Origin: Vicugna pacos
Lineage: Eukaryota; Chordata; Mammalia; Artiodactyla; Camelidae
DNA: 64,000 bases
Direction of reading: 5' to 3'
NCBI RefSeq assembly: GCF_048564905.1
Contig: NC_133014.1
Span: forward strand, 310,001-374,000
Every line of letters starts with the position of its first letter. The stretch's first letter is position 1. Shown piece after piece: positions 36,149-49,092 of the stretch. The notes under the pieces are model-generated. The model did not search any database. It saw only the letters and a program-made list of their open reading frames with translations, and was not told the DNA's origin. Both the position numbers and the translations under genes were made by a program.

Positions 36149-36497
36149 ACTGCTGCCCCAGCAGGGCTGGCCTCAGGGAGGAAGGGTGCCCCTCCGGCCC
36201 CCGAGAGCCGCCTGCAGAGGGTGGGGAAGGCAGGGAGGGGTTCTGCCCTGCTGGGGAGGTAAACTAGACATGGCTGATACATGGACAGTGAGTGCAAAGT
36301 TAGAAAGCCTCTGGGTTTTCCCTCTTTAGGGAGGGAGAGGGAGGCTCAGCATAGGTCCTTGAGCTTCCGCGAGAAAAGTGGCTCTCAGCCCAGGTCGGCT
36401 GCGGGCGCCTCTGGGGTTGTCACACCTGAGGGGCCCTCTGTGGACGGGTCCTGTGTTCTTGGCACTGACGTGGATTTTCCTCCTCCTCTTCCCCAAG

Positions 36498-36624
36498 GGG
36501 CGGTAGAGGCTCCGGGGGCAGCTTCCAGCCGATCACGGCCATCCTGCTGCCCTCATGCACGCTGGCCCTGCACGCCCGGCAGCTGGACGTCAGGCTGCAG
36601 CTGGACTACGTCTCCGCCTCGCAG
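36498..36624 (+). CDS. ADCY1: ADCY1-like exon, copy 3 of 6
   Basis: Same 127-nt open exon with CCCCAAG acceptor and CAG|GTAAGA donor as copy 1. The peptide is unchanged. See 22,789-22,915 for the reasons for the assignment and its limits. Confidence 0.4.
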
Positions 36625-36759
36625 GTAAGAGGAGCCCCGCTGCTTCCCTGGGGGCCGGCAAGGGGGTCCCTCGGGAGGGGTTTCGGTTGGGGGCTCCTGG
36701 CTAGACGCCGCAGCCGTGTGAGTGGCACCGTTGGGGTGAAGGAGGCTGGTGCCAGGGAC

Positions 36760-39700
36760 AGGGCAGGCCCAGGAGTGTGCAGGCCCAGGAGTGTGCATGC
36801 CCAGGAGTGTGCAGGCATAGGAGGGAGCAGGCCCAGTAGTGTGCAGGCCAAGTAGAGTGCAGGCCCTGAAGTTTGCAGGCCCAGCTGTGTGCAGACAGAG
36901 GAGTGTGCAGGACAAGGAGGGTGCAGGCCCAGGAGTGTGCAGGCCCTGGAGAGGACAATCCCTGGAATGTGCAGGCCCAGGACTGTGCAGACCAAGCAGT
37001 GTGCACCCCCAGGAGTGTGCAGGCACATGTGGGAGCAGCCCCAGTAGTGTGCAGACCCAGGAGTGTGCAGGCAAAGGAGGGTGCAGGCAAAGGAGGGTGC
37101 AGGCCCAGTCCAGGGCAGGTCCAGGAGTGTTCAGGCCCAGGAGTGTGCAGACACCGGAGTGTGCAGAGACAGGAGTGTGCAGGCCCAGGGCTGTGCAGAC
37201 CCAGCAGTGTGCAGGCCCAGGAGTGTGCAGTCCCTGTAGTGTGCAGAACCAGGGGACGTCAGGCCCCAGAGTGTGCAGGCCCAAGAAAGGGCAGGTCCAA
37301 GGGTGTTCAGGCGCAGGAATGGGGAGTCTCAGGACCGTGCCCACCAAGCAGAGGGCAGGCCCAGGCGTGTGCATGCCCAGGAGTGTGCAGGCACAGGAGG
37401 CAGCAGACCGAGGAGTGTGCAGACCCAGGTGTGTGCAGGCACAAGTGGGAGCAGTCCCAGTAGTGTGCAGGCCCAGAGTGTGCAGGTGCAGGATAGGGCC
37501 GGCCGAATTGGGGGCAGGCCCAGGAATTGGAAGGCGCAGGAGTGTGCAGGGCCAGAAGTGTGCTGTCCCAAGAGTGTGCAGTGCCAATAGTGTTCAGGCC
37601 CAGGAGTGTTCAGGACCAGGAGTTTGTAGGCCGAGGAGTATGTAGTCACAGGAGGGAGCAGGTACAGGAGTGTGGAAGCCCAGGAGTGTACAGGCCAATG
37701 TTCGTGCAGGCCCAGGTGTGCACAGGTCCAGGAGAGTGCATGCCCTGGTGTGTGCAGTCCCAGGAGTCTGCAGGCCCTGGGTGGTGCAGGCCCAGGAGTG
37801 TGTAGGTACAGGAGGGAGGAGGCCCAGGAGTTTGCAGGCAAGGAGTGTGTAAGGATAGATGCGTACAGGCCCTGGAGTGTGCAGGCCCTTGAGTGTGCAC
37901 ACGAGGGATTGTGCGAGCCCAGGAGAGGGCAGGCCCAGCAGTGTGCAGGCCCAGGAGTGTGCAGACACAGGAGGGATCAGTCACAGGAGTGTGCAGGTCC
38001 AGGAGTATACAGGCCCAGGTGTGTTTAGGCCCAACATTGTGCAGGTCCAGGAGTGTGCAGGCCCAGGAGTGTGCAGACAGAGGAGTGTGCAGGCCAAGGA
38101 GGGTGCAGGCCCGGGCCAGGGCAGGCCCAGGAGGGTACAGACCCTGGAGTGTTCAGGCCCAGGAGTATGCATGCCCAGGGCTGTGAGGCCCAGCAGTGTT
38201 CAGGCCCTGGATTGTACAGAATCAGGAGTATACAGGCCCAGGTGTGTTAATGCCCAAGATTGTGCAGGTCCTGTTGTGTGCAGGCCCATGAGTGTGCAGT
38301 TCGAGCAGTGTGCAGGCCCAGTAGTGTGCAAGCCTAGGCCAGTGAAGGCCCAGGCCAGGGAAGTCCCAGGAGTGTACAGGTCCAGGAGTGTGCAGTCCCC
38401 GGTGTGCACAGGTCCAGGAGCGTGCAGGCCCAGTAGTGTGCAGTCACAATACGGAACAGGCCAAGGAGTGTGCAGGCCCAGGTGTGTGCAGGCTCTGGGA
38501 TGTGCAGACCCAGTAGTGTGCAGGCCCAGCAGGGTGCTGTCCCAGGTGTGTGCAGACCCATTATTGTGTAAGCCCAGGAGTGTGCAGGCCCAGGAGTGTG
38601 CAGGCGCACAAGTGTGCAGTCCCAGAAGTGTGATGGCACAGGAGGGAGCAGGCCCAGAAGTGTGCAGATCCAGGACTGTGCAGGCCTAGGATAGGTCAGG
38701 CCCAGGAGTGTGCAGGTCCAGGAGAGTGCCGGCCGAATTGGGGGCAGGCCCAGCAGAGGGAAGGCGCAGGAGTGTCCAGGCCCAGGTGTGTGCAGACGAG
38801 GGATTGTGTGGGCCCAGGAGAAGGCAGGCCCAGGAGTGTGCAGGGCCAGAAGTGTGCAGGCCCAAGAGTATGCAAGGCCAGTAGTGTTCAGGCCCAGGAG
38901 TGTGCAGGACCAGGAGATTTCAGGCCCAGGAGTATGTAGTCACAGGAGGGAGCAGGTACAGGGTTGTGCAGGTACAGGAGTGTGCAGGCCCAGGAGTGTG
39001 CACACAAGGGATTGTGCGGGCCCAGGACAGGGCAGGCCCAGCCGTGTGCAGGCCCAGGAGGGTACAGACACTGGAGTGTGCAGGCCCAGGAGTGTGCAGG
39101 CCCAGGGCTGTGAGGCCCAGCAGTGTTCAGGCCCTGGATTGTAGAGAATCAGGAGTGTGCATTCCCAGGAGTGTGCAGGCCCACGTAGGAGCAGGCCCAG
39201 TAGTGTGCAGGCCCAAGGGTGTGCAGGGGTAGGAGAGGGCCGGCCGAATTGGGGGCAGGCCCAGGAGAGGGAAGGCGCAGGAGTGTGCAGGCCCAGGAGT
39301 GTGCTGACGAGGGATTGTGTGGTCCCAGGAGAAGGCAGGCCCTGGAGTGTGCAGGGCCAGAAGTGTGCAGGCCCAAGAGTGTGCAGGGCCAGTAGTGTTC
39401 AGGCCCAGGAGTGTGCAGGACCAGGAGATTTCAGGCCCAGGAGTATGTAATCACAGTAGGGAGCAGGTACAGGGTTGTGCAGGTACAGGAGTGTGCAGGC
39501 CCAGGAGTGTGCACAGAAGGGATTGTGCGGGCCCAGGACAGGGCAGGCCCAGCCGTGTGCAGGCCCAGGAGGGTACAGACACTGGAGTGTGCAGGCCCAG
39601 GAGTGTGCAGGCCCAGGGCTGTGAGGCCCAGCAGTGTTCAGGCCCTGGATTGTAGAGAATCAGGAGTGTGCAGGCCCAGGAGTGTGCAGGCCCACGTAAG

Positions 39701-40651
39701 AGTAGGCCCAGTAGTGTGCAGACCCAAGGGTGTGCAGGGGTAGGAGAGGGCCGGCCGAATTGGGGGCAGGCCCAAGAGAGGGAAGGCGCAGGAGTGTGCA
39801 GGCCCAGGAGTGTGCAGGACCAGGAGATTTCAGACCCAGGAGTATGTAGTCACAGGAGGGAACAGGTACAGGAGTTGCAGGCCCAGGAGTGTACAGGCCC
39901 AATTCGTGAAGACCCAGGTTTGTGCACGTCCAGGAGTGTGCAGGCCCAGGTGTGTGCAGGCCCAGGAGAATGCAGTCACAGGAGTGAGCAGGTACAGGAG
40001 TGTGCAGGCCCAGGAGTGTACAGGCCCAGGTTCGTGCAGGCCCCGGTGTGCGCAGGTCCAGGAGCGTGCAGGCCCAGTAGTGCGCAGTCACAATATGGAA
40101 CAGGCCAAGGAGTGTGCAGACCCAGGAGTGTGCAGGCCCAGGAGTGTGCAGGCGCACAAGTGTGCAGTCCCAGAAGTGTGATGGCACAGGAGGGAGCAGG
40201 CCCAGAAGTGTGCAGATCCAGGACTGTGCAGGCCTAGGATAGGTCAGGCCCAGGAGTGTGCAGGTCCAGGAGAGTGCCGGCCGAATTGGGGGCAGGCCCA
40301 AGAGAGGGAAGGCCCAGTAGTGTGCAGACAGAGGAGTGTGCAGGCCCAGGGGGGTTCAGGCTCAGGCCAGGGCCGGCCCAGGGGTGTACAGGCCCAGGAG
40401 TTTGCAGGCCCAGGAGTATGCAGTCACAGGAGTGAGCAGATACAGGAGTGTACAGGCCAACGTTCGTGCAGGCCCAGGTGTGCGCAGGTCCAGGGGCGTG
40501 CAGGCCCAGAAGTGTGCAGATTCAATACGGAACCGGCCCGGGAGTGTACAGGCCCAGGTTCCTGCAGGCCCCGGTGTGCGTAGGTCCAGGAGTGCGCAGG
40601 TCCAAGAGTGTGCAGGCCCAGTTGTGTGCAGGCCCAGGAATGTGCAGGCCC
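36760..40651. repeat. 16-bp minisatellite between U2 copies 3 and 4 (shortened)
   Basis: Array tract of 3,892 bp, 1,215 bp shorter than its sisters. The loss is in two places, at about 39,815 (112 bp) and 39,957 (1,103 bp). It also carries a private variant, 'gtgtgcattccc', near 39,160. No gene is seen. Confidence 0.95.
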
Positions 40652-41195
40652 TGTCGACCCTAGAGGGCAGGATGCTGTGACCAGAGGAGGCGCTCTCTAG
40701 GACTGAGGGCGGAGGCCGGGAGAGCAGGCGGTTGGAGAGTCGGTGGTGAGGGCTGGAAAGGGGCAGAGCTGCACCAACCAGGTGTGCGGACCTGAGGGCG
40801 TGAGGCTGGGCGGCCTGCCGAGGGTGTTCCTGCAGCAGTGCTGGCCCTGGGTGAGGATGTGGTGGGACCAGGGCTGAGCCAGCGGGGCAGAAGGAGGAGG
40901 AGCGGGGAGGAGGGCGCCAGAGGGTGCACAGTGGACCGGTCACTGGGCATCTGCAGGTTTGGAGGCGCTCTGCTGTGTGGGGCTCCAGGCCTCCCTGGGT
41001 CTGGGGACGTGGGTGTGATGTGACTCGGAAGGAGGCCGGGTGCGCTTCGGACAGCGCCCGCCATCTCTCCCACCCAGGCCCAGTGCTCATGGTCGTGTTG
41101 CAGCCTCAGTTTTCCGTCCACTGTCCCAGCAACCCCTTGGTGGTATTCTGAGCAGAGGCAGAGGGTGAGAGTCCTGACTTGGCTTTCCTTCCCTG

Positions 41196-41707
41196 TGTTT
41201 CCAAGTCCACACTCATTCCGCAAGTCGCACGACAGGCCAAGAAATCGGGAGACGCGGTGTCGGGGTAAAGAATAGTGAGTTTATTTGGAAAGGCAGCTGA
41301 CCGAGAAGATGGCAGGCTAATGTCCTGGAGAGCCACCTTCTCCGAGTGAGACTTCAGGCTCCTTTTACACTCGAAAGGAGAGGGGTTGTGGGTGGTTGGT
41401 GCAAAGTCCTTGGTGCAGGAATTCTTTGTTTTTGCAGTTGTGGGTCAGCTCATGGGGCCCCTGTAAAACCTCTAACAAAACAAATGTTACTTTCTGTTCT
41501 GCAGCTTGTTGTGTGTATAGGAGAGGAAAAGAGCTCTTATCCTGAAGGCTGAGAGCCTTGAGAACAGGCTCTGCTGTCAATTTCAGGCTGAAGGCAACAT
41601 TGTTTTACAAAAGGGGCAGAGCTGGTAAGACAGCCTGGAAAACAGCAGAGGGTTAAAGGAAAAAGAACAGATCTAATAGGCAGTCAGATTTGGTCTTTTC
41701 TATTACA
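41196..41707 (-). mobile_element. Solo LTR (U2 copy 4)
   Basis: Block-duplicated copy of the LTR fossil at 21,928-22,439. Confidence 0.5.
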
Positions 41708-42056
41708 ACTGCTGCCCCAGCAGGGCTGGCCTCAGGGAGGAAGGGTGCCCCTCCGGCCCCCGAGAGCCGCCTGCAGAGGGTGGGGAAGGCAGGGAGGGGT
41801 TCTGCCCTGCTGGGGAGGTAAACTAGACATGGCTGATACATGGACAGTGAGTGCAAAGTTAGAAAGCCTCTGGGTTTTCCCTCTTTAGGGAGGGAGAGGG
41901 AGGCTCAGCATAGGTCCTTGAGCTTCCGCGAGAAAAGTGGCTCTCAGCCCAGGTCGGCTGCGGGCGCCTCTGGGGTTGTCACACCTGAGGGGCCCTCTGT
42001 GGACGGGTCCTGTGTTCTTGGCACTGACGTGGATTTTCCTCCTCCTCTTCCCCAAG

Positions 42057-42183
42057 GGGCGGTAGAGGCTCCGGGGGCAGCTTCCAGCCGATCACGGCCA
42101 TCCTGCTGCCCTCATGCACGCTGGCCCTGCACGCCCGGCAGCTGGACGTCAGGCTGCAGCTGGACTACGTCTCCGCCTCGCAG
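42057..42183 (+). CDS. ADCY1: ADCY1-like exon, copy 4 of 6
   Basis: Same 127-nt open exon and splice signals as copy 1, with an unchanged peptide. The assignment rests on the LALHARQLD and RLQLDY motifs. Confidence 0.4.
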
Positions 42184-42318
42184 GTAAGAGGAGCCCCGCT
42201 GCTTCCCTGGGGGCCGGCAAGGGGGTCCCTCGGGAGGGGTTTCGGTTGGGGGCTCCTGGCTAGACGCCGCAGCCGTGTGAGTGGCACCGTTGGGGTGAAG
42301 GAGGCTGGTGCCAGGGAC

Positions 42319-45300
42319 AGGGCAGGCCCAGGAGTGTGCAGGCCCAGGAGTGTGCATGCCCAGGAGTGTGCAGGCATAGGAGGGAGCAGGCCCAGTAGTG
42401 TGCAGGCCAAGTAGAGTGCAGGCCCTGAAGTTTGCAGGCCCAGCTGTGTGCAGACAGAGGAGTGTGCAGGACAAGGAGGGTGCAGGCCCAGGAGTGTGCA
42501 GGCCCTGGAGAGGACAATCCCTGGAATGTGCAGGCCCAGGACTGTGCAGACCAAGCAGTGTGCACCCCCAGGAGTGTGCAGGCACATGTGGGAGCAGCCC
42601 CAGTAGTGTGCAGACCCAGGAGTGTGCAGGCAAAGGAGGGTGCAGGCAAAGGAGGGTGCAGGCCCAGTCCAGGGCAGGTCCAGGAGTGTTCAGGCCCAGG
42701 AGTGTGCAGACACCGGAGTGTGCAGAGACAGGAGTGTGCAGGCCCAGGGCTGTGCAGACCCAGCAGTGTGCAGGCCCAGGAGTGTGCAGTCCCTGTAGTG
42801 TGCAGAACCAGGGGACGTCAGGCCCCAGAGTGTGCAGGCCCAAGAAAGGGCAGGTCCAAGGGTGTTCAGGCGCAGGAATGGGGAGTCTCAGGACCGTGCC
42901 CACCAAGCAGAGGGCAGGCCCAGGCGTGTGCATGCCCAGGAGTGTGCAGGCACAGGAGGCAGCAGACCGAGGAGTGTGCAGACCCAGGTGTGTGCAGGCA
43001 CAAGTGGGAGCAGTCCCAGTAGTGTGCAGGCCCAGAGTGTGCAGGTGCAGGATAGGGCCGGCCGAATTGGGGGCAGGCCCAGGAATTGGAAGGCGCAGGA
43101 GTGTGCAGGGCCAGAAGTGTGCTGTCCCAAGAGTGTGCAGTGCCAATAGTGTTCAGGCCCAGGAGTGTTCAGGACCAGGAGTTTGTAGGCCGAGGAGTAT
43201 GTAGTCACAGGAGGGAGCAGGTACAGGAGTGTGGAAGCCCAGGAGTGTACAGGCCAATGTTCGTGCAGGCCCAGGTGTGCACAGGTCCAGGAGAGTGCAT
43301 GCCCTGGTGTGTGCAGTCCCAGGAGTCTGCAGGCCCTGGGTGGTGCAGGCCCAGGAGTGTGTAGGTACAGGAGGGAGGAGGCCCAGGAGTTTGCAGGCAA
43401 GGAGTGTGTAAGGATAGATGCGTACAGGCCCTGGAGTGTGCAGGCCCTTGAGTGTGCACACGAGGGATTGTGCGAGCCCAGGAGAGGGCAGGCCCAGCAG
43501 TGTGCAGGCCCAGGAGTGTGCAGACACAGGAGGGATCAGTCACAGGAGTGTGCAGGTCCAGGAGTATACAGGCCCAGGTGTGTTTAGGCCCAACATTGTG
43601 CAGGTCCAGGAGTGTGCAGGCCCAGGAGTGTGCAGACAGAGGAGTGTGCAGGCCAAGGAGGGTGCAGGCCCGGGCCAGGGCAGGCCCAGGAGGGTACAGA
43701 CCCTGGAGTGTTCAGGCCCAGGAGTATGCATGCCCAGGGCTGTGAGGCCCAGCAGTGTTCAGGCCCTGGATTGTACAGAATCAGGAGTATACAGGCCCAG
43801 GTGTGTTAATGCCCAAGATTGTGCAGGTCCTGTTGTGTGCAGGCCCATGAGTGTGCAGTTCGAGCAGTGTGCAGGCCCAGTAGTGTGCAAGCCTAGGCCA
43901 GTGAAGGCCCAGGCCAGGGAAGTCCCAGGAGTGTACAGGTCCAGGAGTGTGCAGTCCCCGGTGTGCACAGGTCCAGGAGCGTGCAGGCCCAGTAGTGTGC
44001 AGTCACAATACGGAACAGGCCAAGGAGTGTGCAGGCCCAGGTGTGTGCAGGCTCTGGGATGTGCAGACCCAGTAGTGTGCAGGCCCAGCAGGGTGCTGTC
44101 CCAGGTGTGTGCAGACCCATTATTGTGTAAGCCCAGGAGTGTGCAGGCCCAGGAGTGTGCAGGCGCACAAGTGTGCAGTCCCAGAAGTGTGATGGCACAG
44201 GAGGGAGCAGGCCCAGAAGTGTGCAGATCCAGGACTGTGCAGGCCTAGGATAGGTCAGGCCCAGGAGTGTGCAGGTCCAGGAGAGTGCCGGCCGAATTGG
44301 GGGCAGGCCCAGCAGAGGGAAGGCGCAGGAGTGTCCAGGCCCAGGTGTGTGCAGACGAGGGATTGTGTGGGCCCAGGAGAAGGCAGGCCCAGGAGTGTGC
44401 AGGGCCAGAAGTGTGCAGGCCCAAGAGTATGCAAGGCCAGTAGTGTTCAGGCCCAGGAGTGTGCAGGACCAGGAGATTTCAGGCCCAGGAGTATGTAGTC
44501 ACAGGAGGGAGCAGGTACAGGGTTGTGCAGGTACAGGAGTGTGCAGGCCCAGGAGTGTGCACACAAGGGATTGTGCGGGCCCAGGACAGGGCAGGCCCAG
44601 CCGTGTGCAGGCCCAGGAGGGTACAGACACTGGAGTGTGCAGGCCCAGGAGTGTGCAGGCCCAGGGCTGTGAGGCCCAGCAGTGTTCAGGCCCTGGATTG
44701 TAGAGAATCAGGAGTGTGCAGGCCCAGGAGTGTGCAGGCCCACGTAGGAGCAGGCCCAGTAGTGTGCAGGCCCAAGGGTGTGCAGGGGTAGGAGAGGGCC
44801 GGCCGAATTGGGGGCAGGCCCAGGAGAGGGAAGGCGCAGGAGTGTGCAGGCCCAGGAGTGTGCTGACGAGGGATTGTGTGGTCCCAGGAGAAGGCAGGCC
44901 CTGGAGTGTGCAGGGCCAGAAGTGTGCAGGCCCAAGAGTGTGCAGGGCCAGTAGTGTTCAGGCCCAGGAGTGTGCAGGACCAGGAGATTTCAGGCCCAGG
45001 AGTATGTAATCACAGTAGGGAGCAGGTACAGGGTTGTGCAGGTACAGGAGTGTGCAGGCCCAGGAGTGTGCACAGAAGGGATTGTGCGGGCCCAGGACAG
45101 GGCAGGCCCAGCCGTGTGCAGGCCCAGGAGGGTACAGACACTGGAGTGTGCAGGCCCAGGAGTGTGCAGGCCCAGGGCTGTGAGGCCCAGCAGTGTTCAG
45201 GCCCTGGATTGTAGAGAATCAGGAGTGTGCAGGCCCAGGAGTGTGCAGGCCCACGTAAGAGTAGGCCCAGTAGTGTGCAGACCCAAGGGTGTGCAGGGGT

Positions 45301-47425
45301 AGGAGAGGGCCGGCCGAATTGGGGGCAGGCCCAAGAGAGGGAAGGCGCAGGAGTGTGCAGGCCCAGGAGTGTGCTGACGAGGGATTGTGTGGGCCCAGGA
45401 GAAGGCAGGCCCAGGAGTGTGCAGGGCCAGAAGTGTGCAGGCCCAAGAGTGTGCAGGGCCAGTAGTGTTCAGACCCAGGAGTGTGCAGGACCAGGAGATT
45501 TCAGACCCAGGAGTATGTAGTCACAGGAGGGAACAGGTACAGGAGTTGCAGGCCCAGGAGTGTACAGGCCCAATTCGTGAAGACCCAGGTTTGTGCACGT
45601 CCAGGAGTGTGCAGGCCCAGGTGTGTGCTGTCCCAGGATTGTGCAGGCCCAGGAGAGGGCAGGCCATGGATTGTGCAGTCCGAGGAGTGTGCAGGCCCAG
45701 GAGTGTGCAGACACCAGCTTGTGCAGAGACAGGGGTGTGCAGGCCCAGGATTGTACAGGATCAGGGCTGTGCAGGCCAAGCCGTGTGCAGCCCCAGGATT
45801 GTGCCGGCACAGATCGGAACATGCCGAGGAGTGTACAGGCATTGGTGGGATCAGGCCCAGGAGTGTACAAGCCCAGGTTCATGCAGGCCCAGGTGTGGGC
45901 AGGTCCAGGAGTGTTTAGGCCCAGGTGAGTGTAGTCCTAGGAGGGTGCAGGCCCAGAAGAGCACCGGCCCTGGAGTGTGCAGGCCCAGGGATATGTAGGT
46001 GCAGGAGGGAGCAGGCCCAGGAGTTTTTAGGCCAAGGAGTGTGTAGGGACAGATGCGAGCAGGCCCTGGAGTGTGCAGCCCCAGGAGTGTGCAGGTTCAT
46101 GAGAGGGTCGGCCGAGGTGTGGGCTGGCCTGGGATAGGGCAGGGCCAGGGGTGTGTAGGCCCAAGACTGTGCTTGCCTAGGAATATGCAGTCACAGGAGG
46201 GAGAAGGCCCAACAGTGTGCAGGCCAAGTAGAGTGCAGGCCCAGGCCTGTGCAGGCCCAGGTGTGTGCAGGCCCAGGAGAGGGCAGGCCCCGGTGTTTGC
46301 AGGCCCAGGAGTTGCAGACCCAGGTGTGTGCAGACACTGGCGTGTGCACAGACAGGAGTGTGTAGGCCCAGGATTGTACAGGCCAAGGGCTGTGCAGGCC
46401 AAGCCATGTGCAGCCCCAGGAATGTGCTGGCACAGATGGGAACAAGCCTAGGAGTGTACAGGCATATGTGGGAGAAGGCCTGGGAGTGTACAAGCCAAGG
46501 TTCATGCAGTCACAGGTGTGCGTAGGTCCAGGATTGTGTAGGCCCTGGATTGTACAGAATCAGAAGTATACAGGCCCAGGTGTGTTAATGCCGAAGATTG
46601 TGCAGGTCCTGTTGTGTGCAGTCCCATGAAAGTGCAGTTCGAGCAGTGTGCAGGCCCAGTAGTGTGCAAGCCTAGGCCAGTGAAGGCATAGGCCAGGGAA
46701 GGCCCAGGAGTGTACAGGTCCAGGAGTGTGCAGGCCCAGGAGAATGCAGTCACAGGAGTGAGCAGGTACAGGAGTGTGCAGGCCCAGGAGTGTACAGGCC
46801 CAGGTTCGTGCAGGCCCCGGTGTGCGCAGGTCCAGGAGCGTGCAGGCCCAGTAGTGCGCAGTCACAATATGGAACAGGCCAAGGAGTGTGCAGACCCAGG
46901 AGTGTGCAGGCCCAGGAGTGTGCAGGCGCACAAGTGTGCAGTCCCAGAAGTGTGATGGCACAGGAGGGAGCAGGCCCAGAAGTGTGCAGATCCAGGACTG
47001 TGCAGGCCTAGGATAGGTCAGGCCCAGGAGTGTGCAGGTCCAGGAGAGTGCCGGCCGAATTGGGGGCAGGCCCAAGAGAGGGAAGGCCCAGTAGTGTGCA
47101 GACAGAGGAGTGTGCAGGCCCAGGGGGGTTCAGGCTCAGGCCAGGGCCGGCCCAGGGGTGTACAGGCCCAGGAGTTTGCAGGCCCAGGAGTATGCAGTCA
47201 CAGGAGTGAGCAGATACAGGAGTGTACAGGCCAACGTTCGTGCAGGCCCAGGTGTGCGCAGGTCCAGGGGCGTGCAGGCCCAGAAGTGTGCAGATTCAAT
47301 ACGGAACCGGCCCGGGAGTGTACAGGCCCAGGTTCCTGCAGGCCCCGGTGTGCGTAGGTCCAGGAGTGCGCAGGTCCAAGAGTGTGCAGGCCCAGTTGTG
47401 TGCAGGCCCAGGAATGTGCAGGCCC
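42319..47425. repeat. 16-bp minisatellite between U2 copies 4 and 5
   Basis: Standard 5,107-bp array tract, with the 511-bp triplication at landmark 44,293. No gene or unique sequence. Confidence 0.95.
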
Positions 47426-47969
47426 TGTCGACCCTAGAGGGCAGGATGCTGTGACCAGAGGAGGCGCTCTCTAGGACTGAGGGCGGAGGCCGGGAGAGCA
47501 GGCGGATGGAGAGTCGGTGGTGAGGGCTGGAAAGGGGCAGAGCTGCACCAACCAGGTGTGCGGACCTGAGGGCGTGAGGCTGGGCGGCCTGCCGAGGGTG
47601 TTCCTGCAGCAGTGCTGGCCCTGGGTGAGGATGTGGTGGGACCAGGGCTGAGCCAGCGGGGCAGAAGGAGGAGGAGCGGGGAGGAGGGCGCCAGAGGGTG
47701 CACAGTGGACCGGTCACTGGGCATCTGCAGGTTTGGAGGCGCTCTGCTGTGTGGGGCTCCAGGCCTCCCTGGGTCTGGGGACGTGGGTGTGATGTGACTC
47801 GGAAGGAGGCCGGGTGCGCTTCGGACAGCGCCCGCCATCTCTCCCACCCAGGCCCAGTGCTCATGGTCGTGTTGCAGCCTCAGTTTTCCGTCCACTGTCC
47901 CAGCAACCCCTTGGTGGTATTCTGAGCAGAGGCAGAGGGTGAGAGTCCTGACTTGGCTTTCCTTCCCTG

Positions 47970-48481
47970 TGTTTCCAAGTCCACACTCATTCCGCAAGTC
48001 GCACGACAGGCCAAGAAATCGGGAGACGCGGTGTCGGGGTAAAGAATAGTGAGTTTATTTGGAAAGGCAGCTGACCGAGAAGATGGCAGGCTAATGTCCT
48101 GGAGAGCCACCTTCTCCGAGTGAGACTTCAGGCTCCTTTTACACTCGAAAGGAGAGGGGTTGTGGGTGGTTGGTGCAAAGTCCTTGGTGCAGGAATTCTT
48201 TGTTTTTGCAGTTGTGGGTCAGCTCATGGGGCCCCTGTAAAACCTCTAACAAAACAAATGTTACTTTCTGTTCTGCAGCTTGTTGTGTGTATAGGAGAGG
48301 AAAAGAGCTCTTATCCTGAAGGCTGAGAGCCTTGAGAACAGGCTCTGCTGTCAATTTCAGGCTGAAGGCAACATTGTTTTACAAAAGGGGCAGAGCTGGT
48401 AAGACAGCCTGGAAAACAGCAGAGGGTTAAAGGAAAAAGAACAGATCTAATAGGCAGTCAGATTTGGTCTTTTCTATTACA
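47970..48481 (-). mobile_element. Solo LTR (U2 copy 5)
   Basis: Block-duplicated copy of the LTR fossil at 21,928-22,439. Confidence 0.5.
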
Positions 48482-48830
48482 ACTGCTGCCCCAGCAGGGC
48501 TGGCCTCAGGGAGGAAGGGTGCCCCTCCGGCCCCCGAGAGCCGCCTGCAGAGGGTGGGGAAGGCAGGGAGGGGTTCTGCCCTGCTGGGGAGGTAAACTAG
48601 ACATGGCTGATACATGGACAGTGAGTGCAAAGTTAGAAAGCCTCTGGGTTTTCCCTCTTTAGGGAGGGAGAGGGAGGCTCAGCATAGGTCCTTGAGCTTC
48701 CGCGAGAAAAGTGGCTCTCAGCCCAGGTCGGCTGCGGGCGCCTCTGGGGTTGTCACACCTGAGGGGCCCTCTGTGGACGGGTCCTGTGTTCTTGGCACTG
48801 ACGTGGATTTTCCTCCTCCTCTTCCCCAAG

Positions 48831-48957
48831 GGGCGGTAGAGGCTCCGGGGGCAGCTTCCAGCCGATCACGGCCATCCTGCTGCCCTCATGCACGCTGGCC
48901 CTGCACGCCCGGCAGCTGGACGTCAGGCTGCAGCTGGACTACGTCTCCGCCTCGCAG
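48831..48957 (+). CDS. ADCY1: ADCY1-like exon, copy 5 of 6
   Basis: Same 127-nt open exon and splice signals as copy 1. Unlike the other copies, the next downstream non-repeat block is U1b, reached after only about 0.5 kb of array. Confidence 0.4.
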
Positions 48958-49092
48958 GTAAGAGGAGCCCCGCTGCTTCCCTGGGGGCCGGCAAGGGGGT
49001 CCCTCGGGAGGGGTTTCGGTTGGGGGCTCCTGGCTAGACGCCGCAGCCGTGTGAGTGGCACCGTTGGGGTGAAGGAGGCTGGTGCCAGGGAC

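Larger units (their letters stand above)
35093..36759. repeat. U2 copy 3: exon-bearing block
   Basis: Displaced by 6,774 bp from copy 2, with the same parts. No difference noticed. Confidence 0.93.
30121..36894. repeat. Higher-order period P3 (6,774 bp)
   Basis: Anchors are at 30,121 and 36,895. Standard-length period containing U2 copy 3. It can serve as the reference period because P1 and P5 have the same length. Confidence 0.9.
40652..42318. repeat. U2 copy 4: exon-bearing block
   Basis: Same 1,667-bp block, displaced by 5,559 bp from copy 3. No difference noticed. Confidence 0.93.
36895..42453. repeat. Higher-order period P4 (5,559 bp, deleted)
   Basis: Anchors are at 36,895 and 42,454. 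It is shorter than the standard by 1,215 bp, explained by the two deletions in its array. U2 copy 4 is complete. Confidence 0.9.
47426..49092. repeat. U2 copy 5: exon-bearing block
   Basis: Same block, displaced by 6,774 bp from copy 4. One substitution seen: A at 47,506 where the other five copies have T. Confidence 0.93.
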
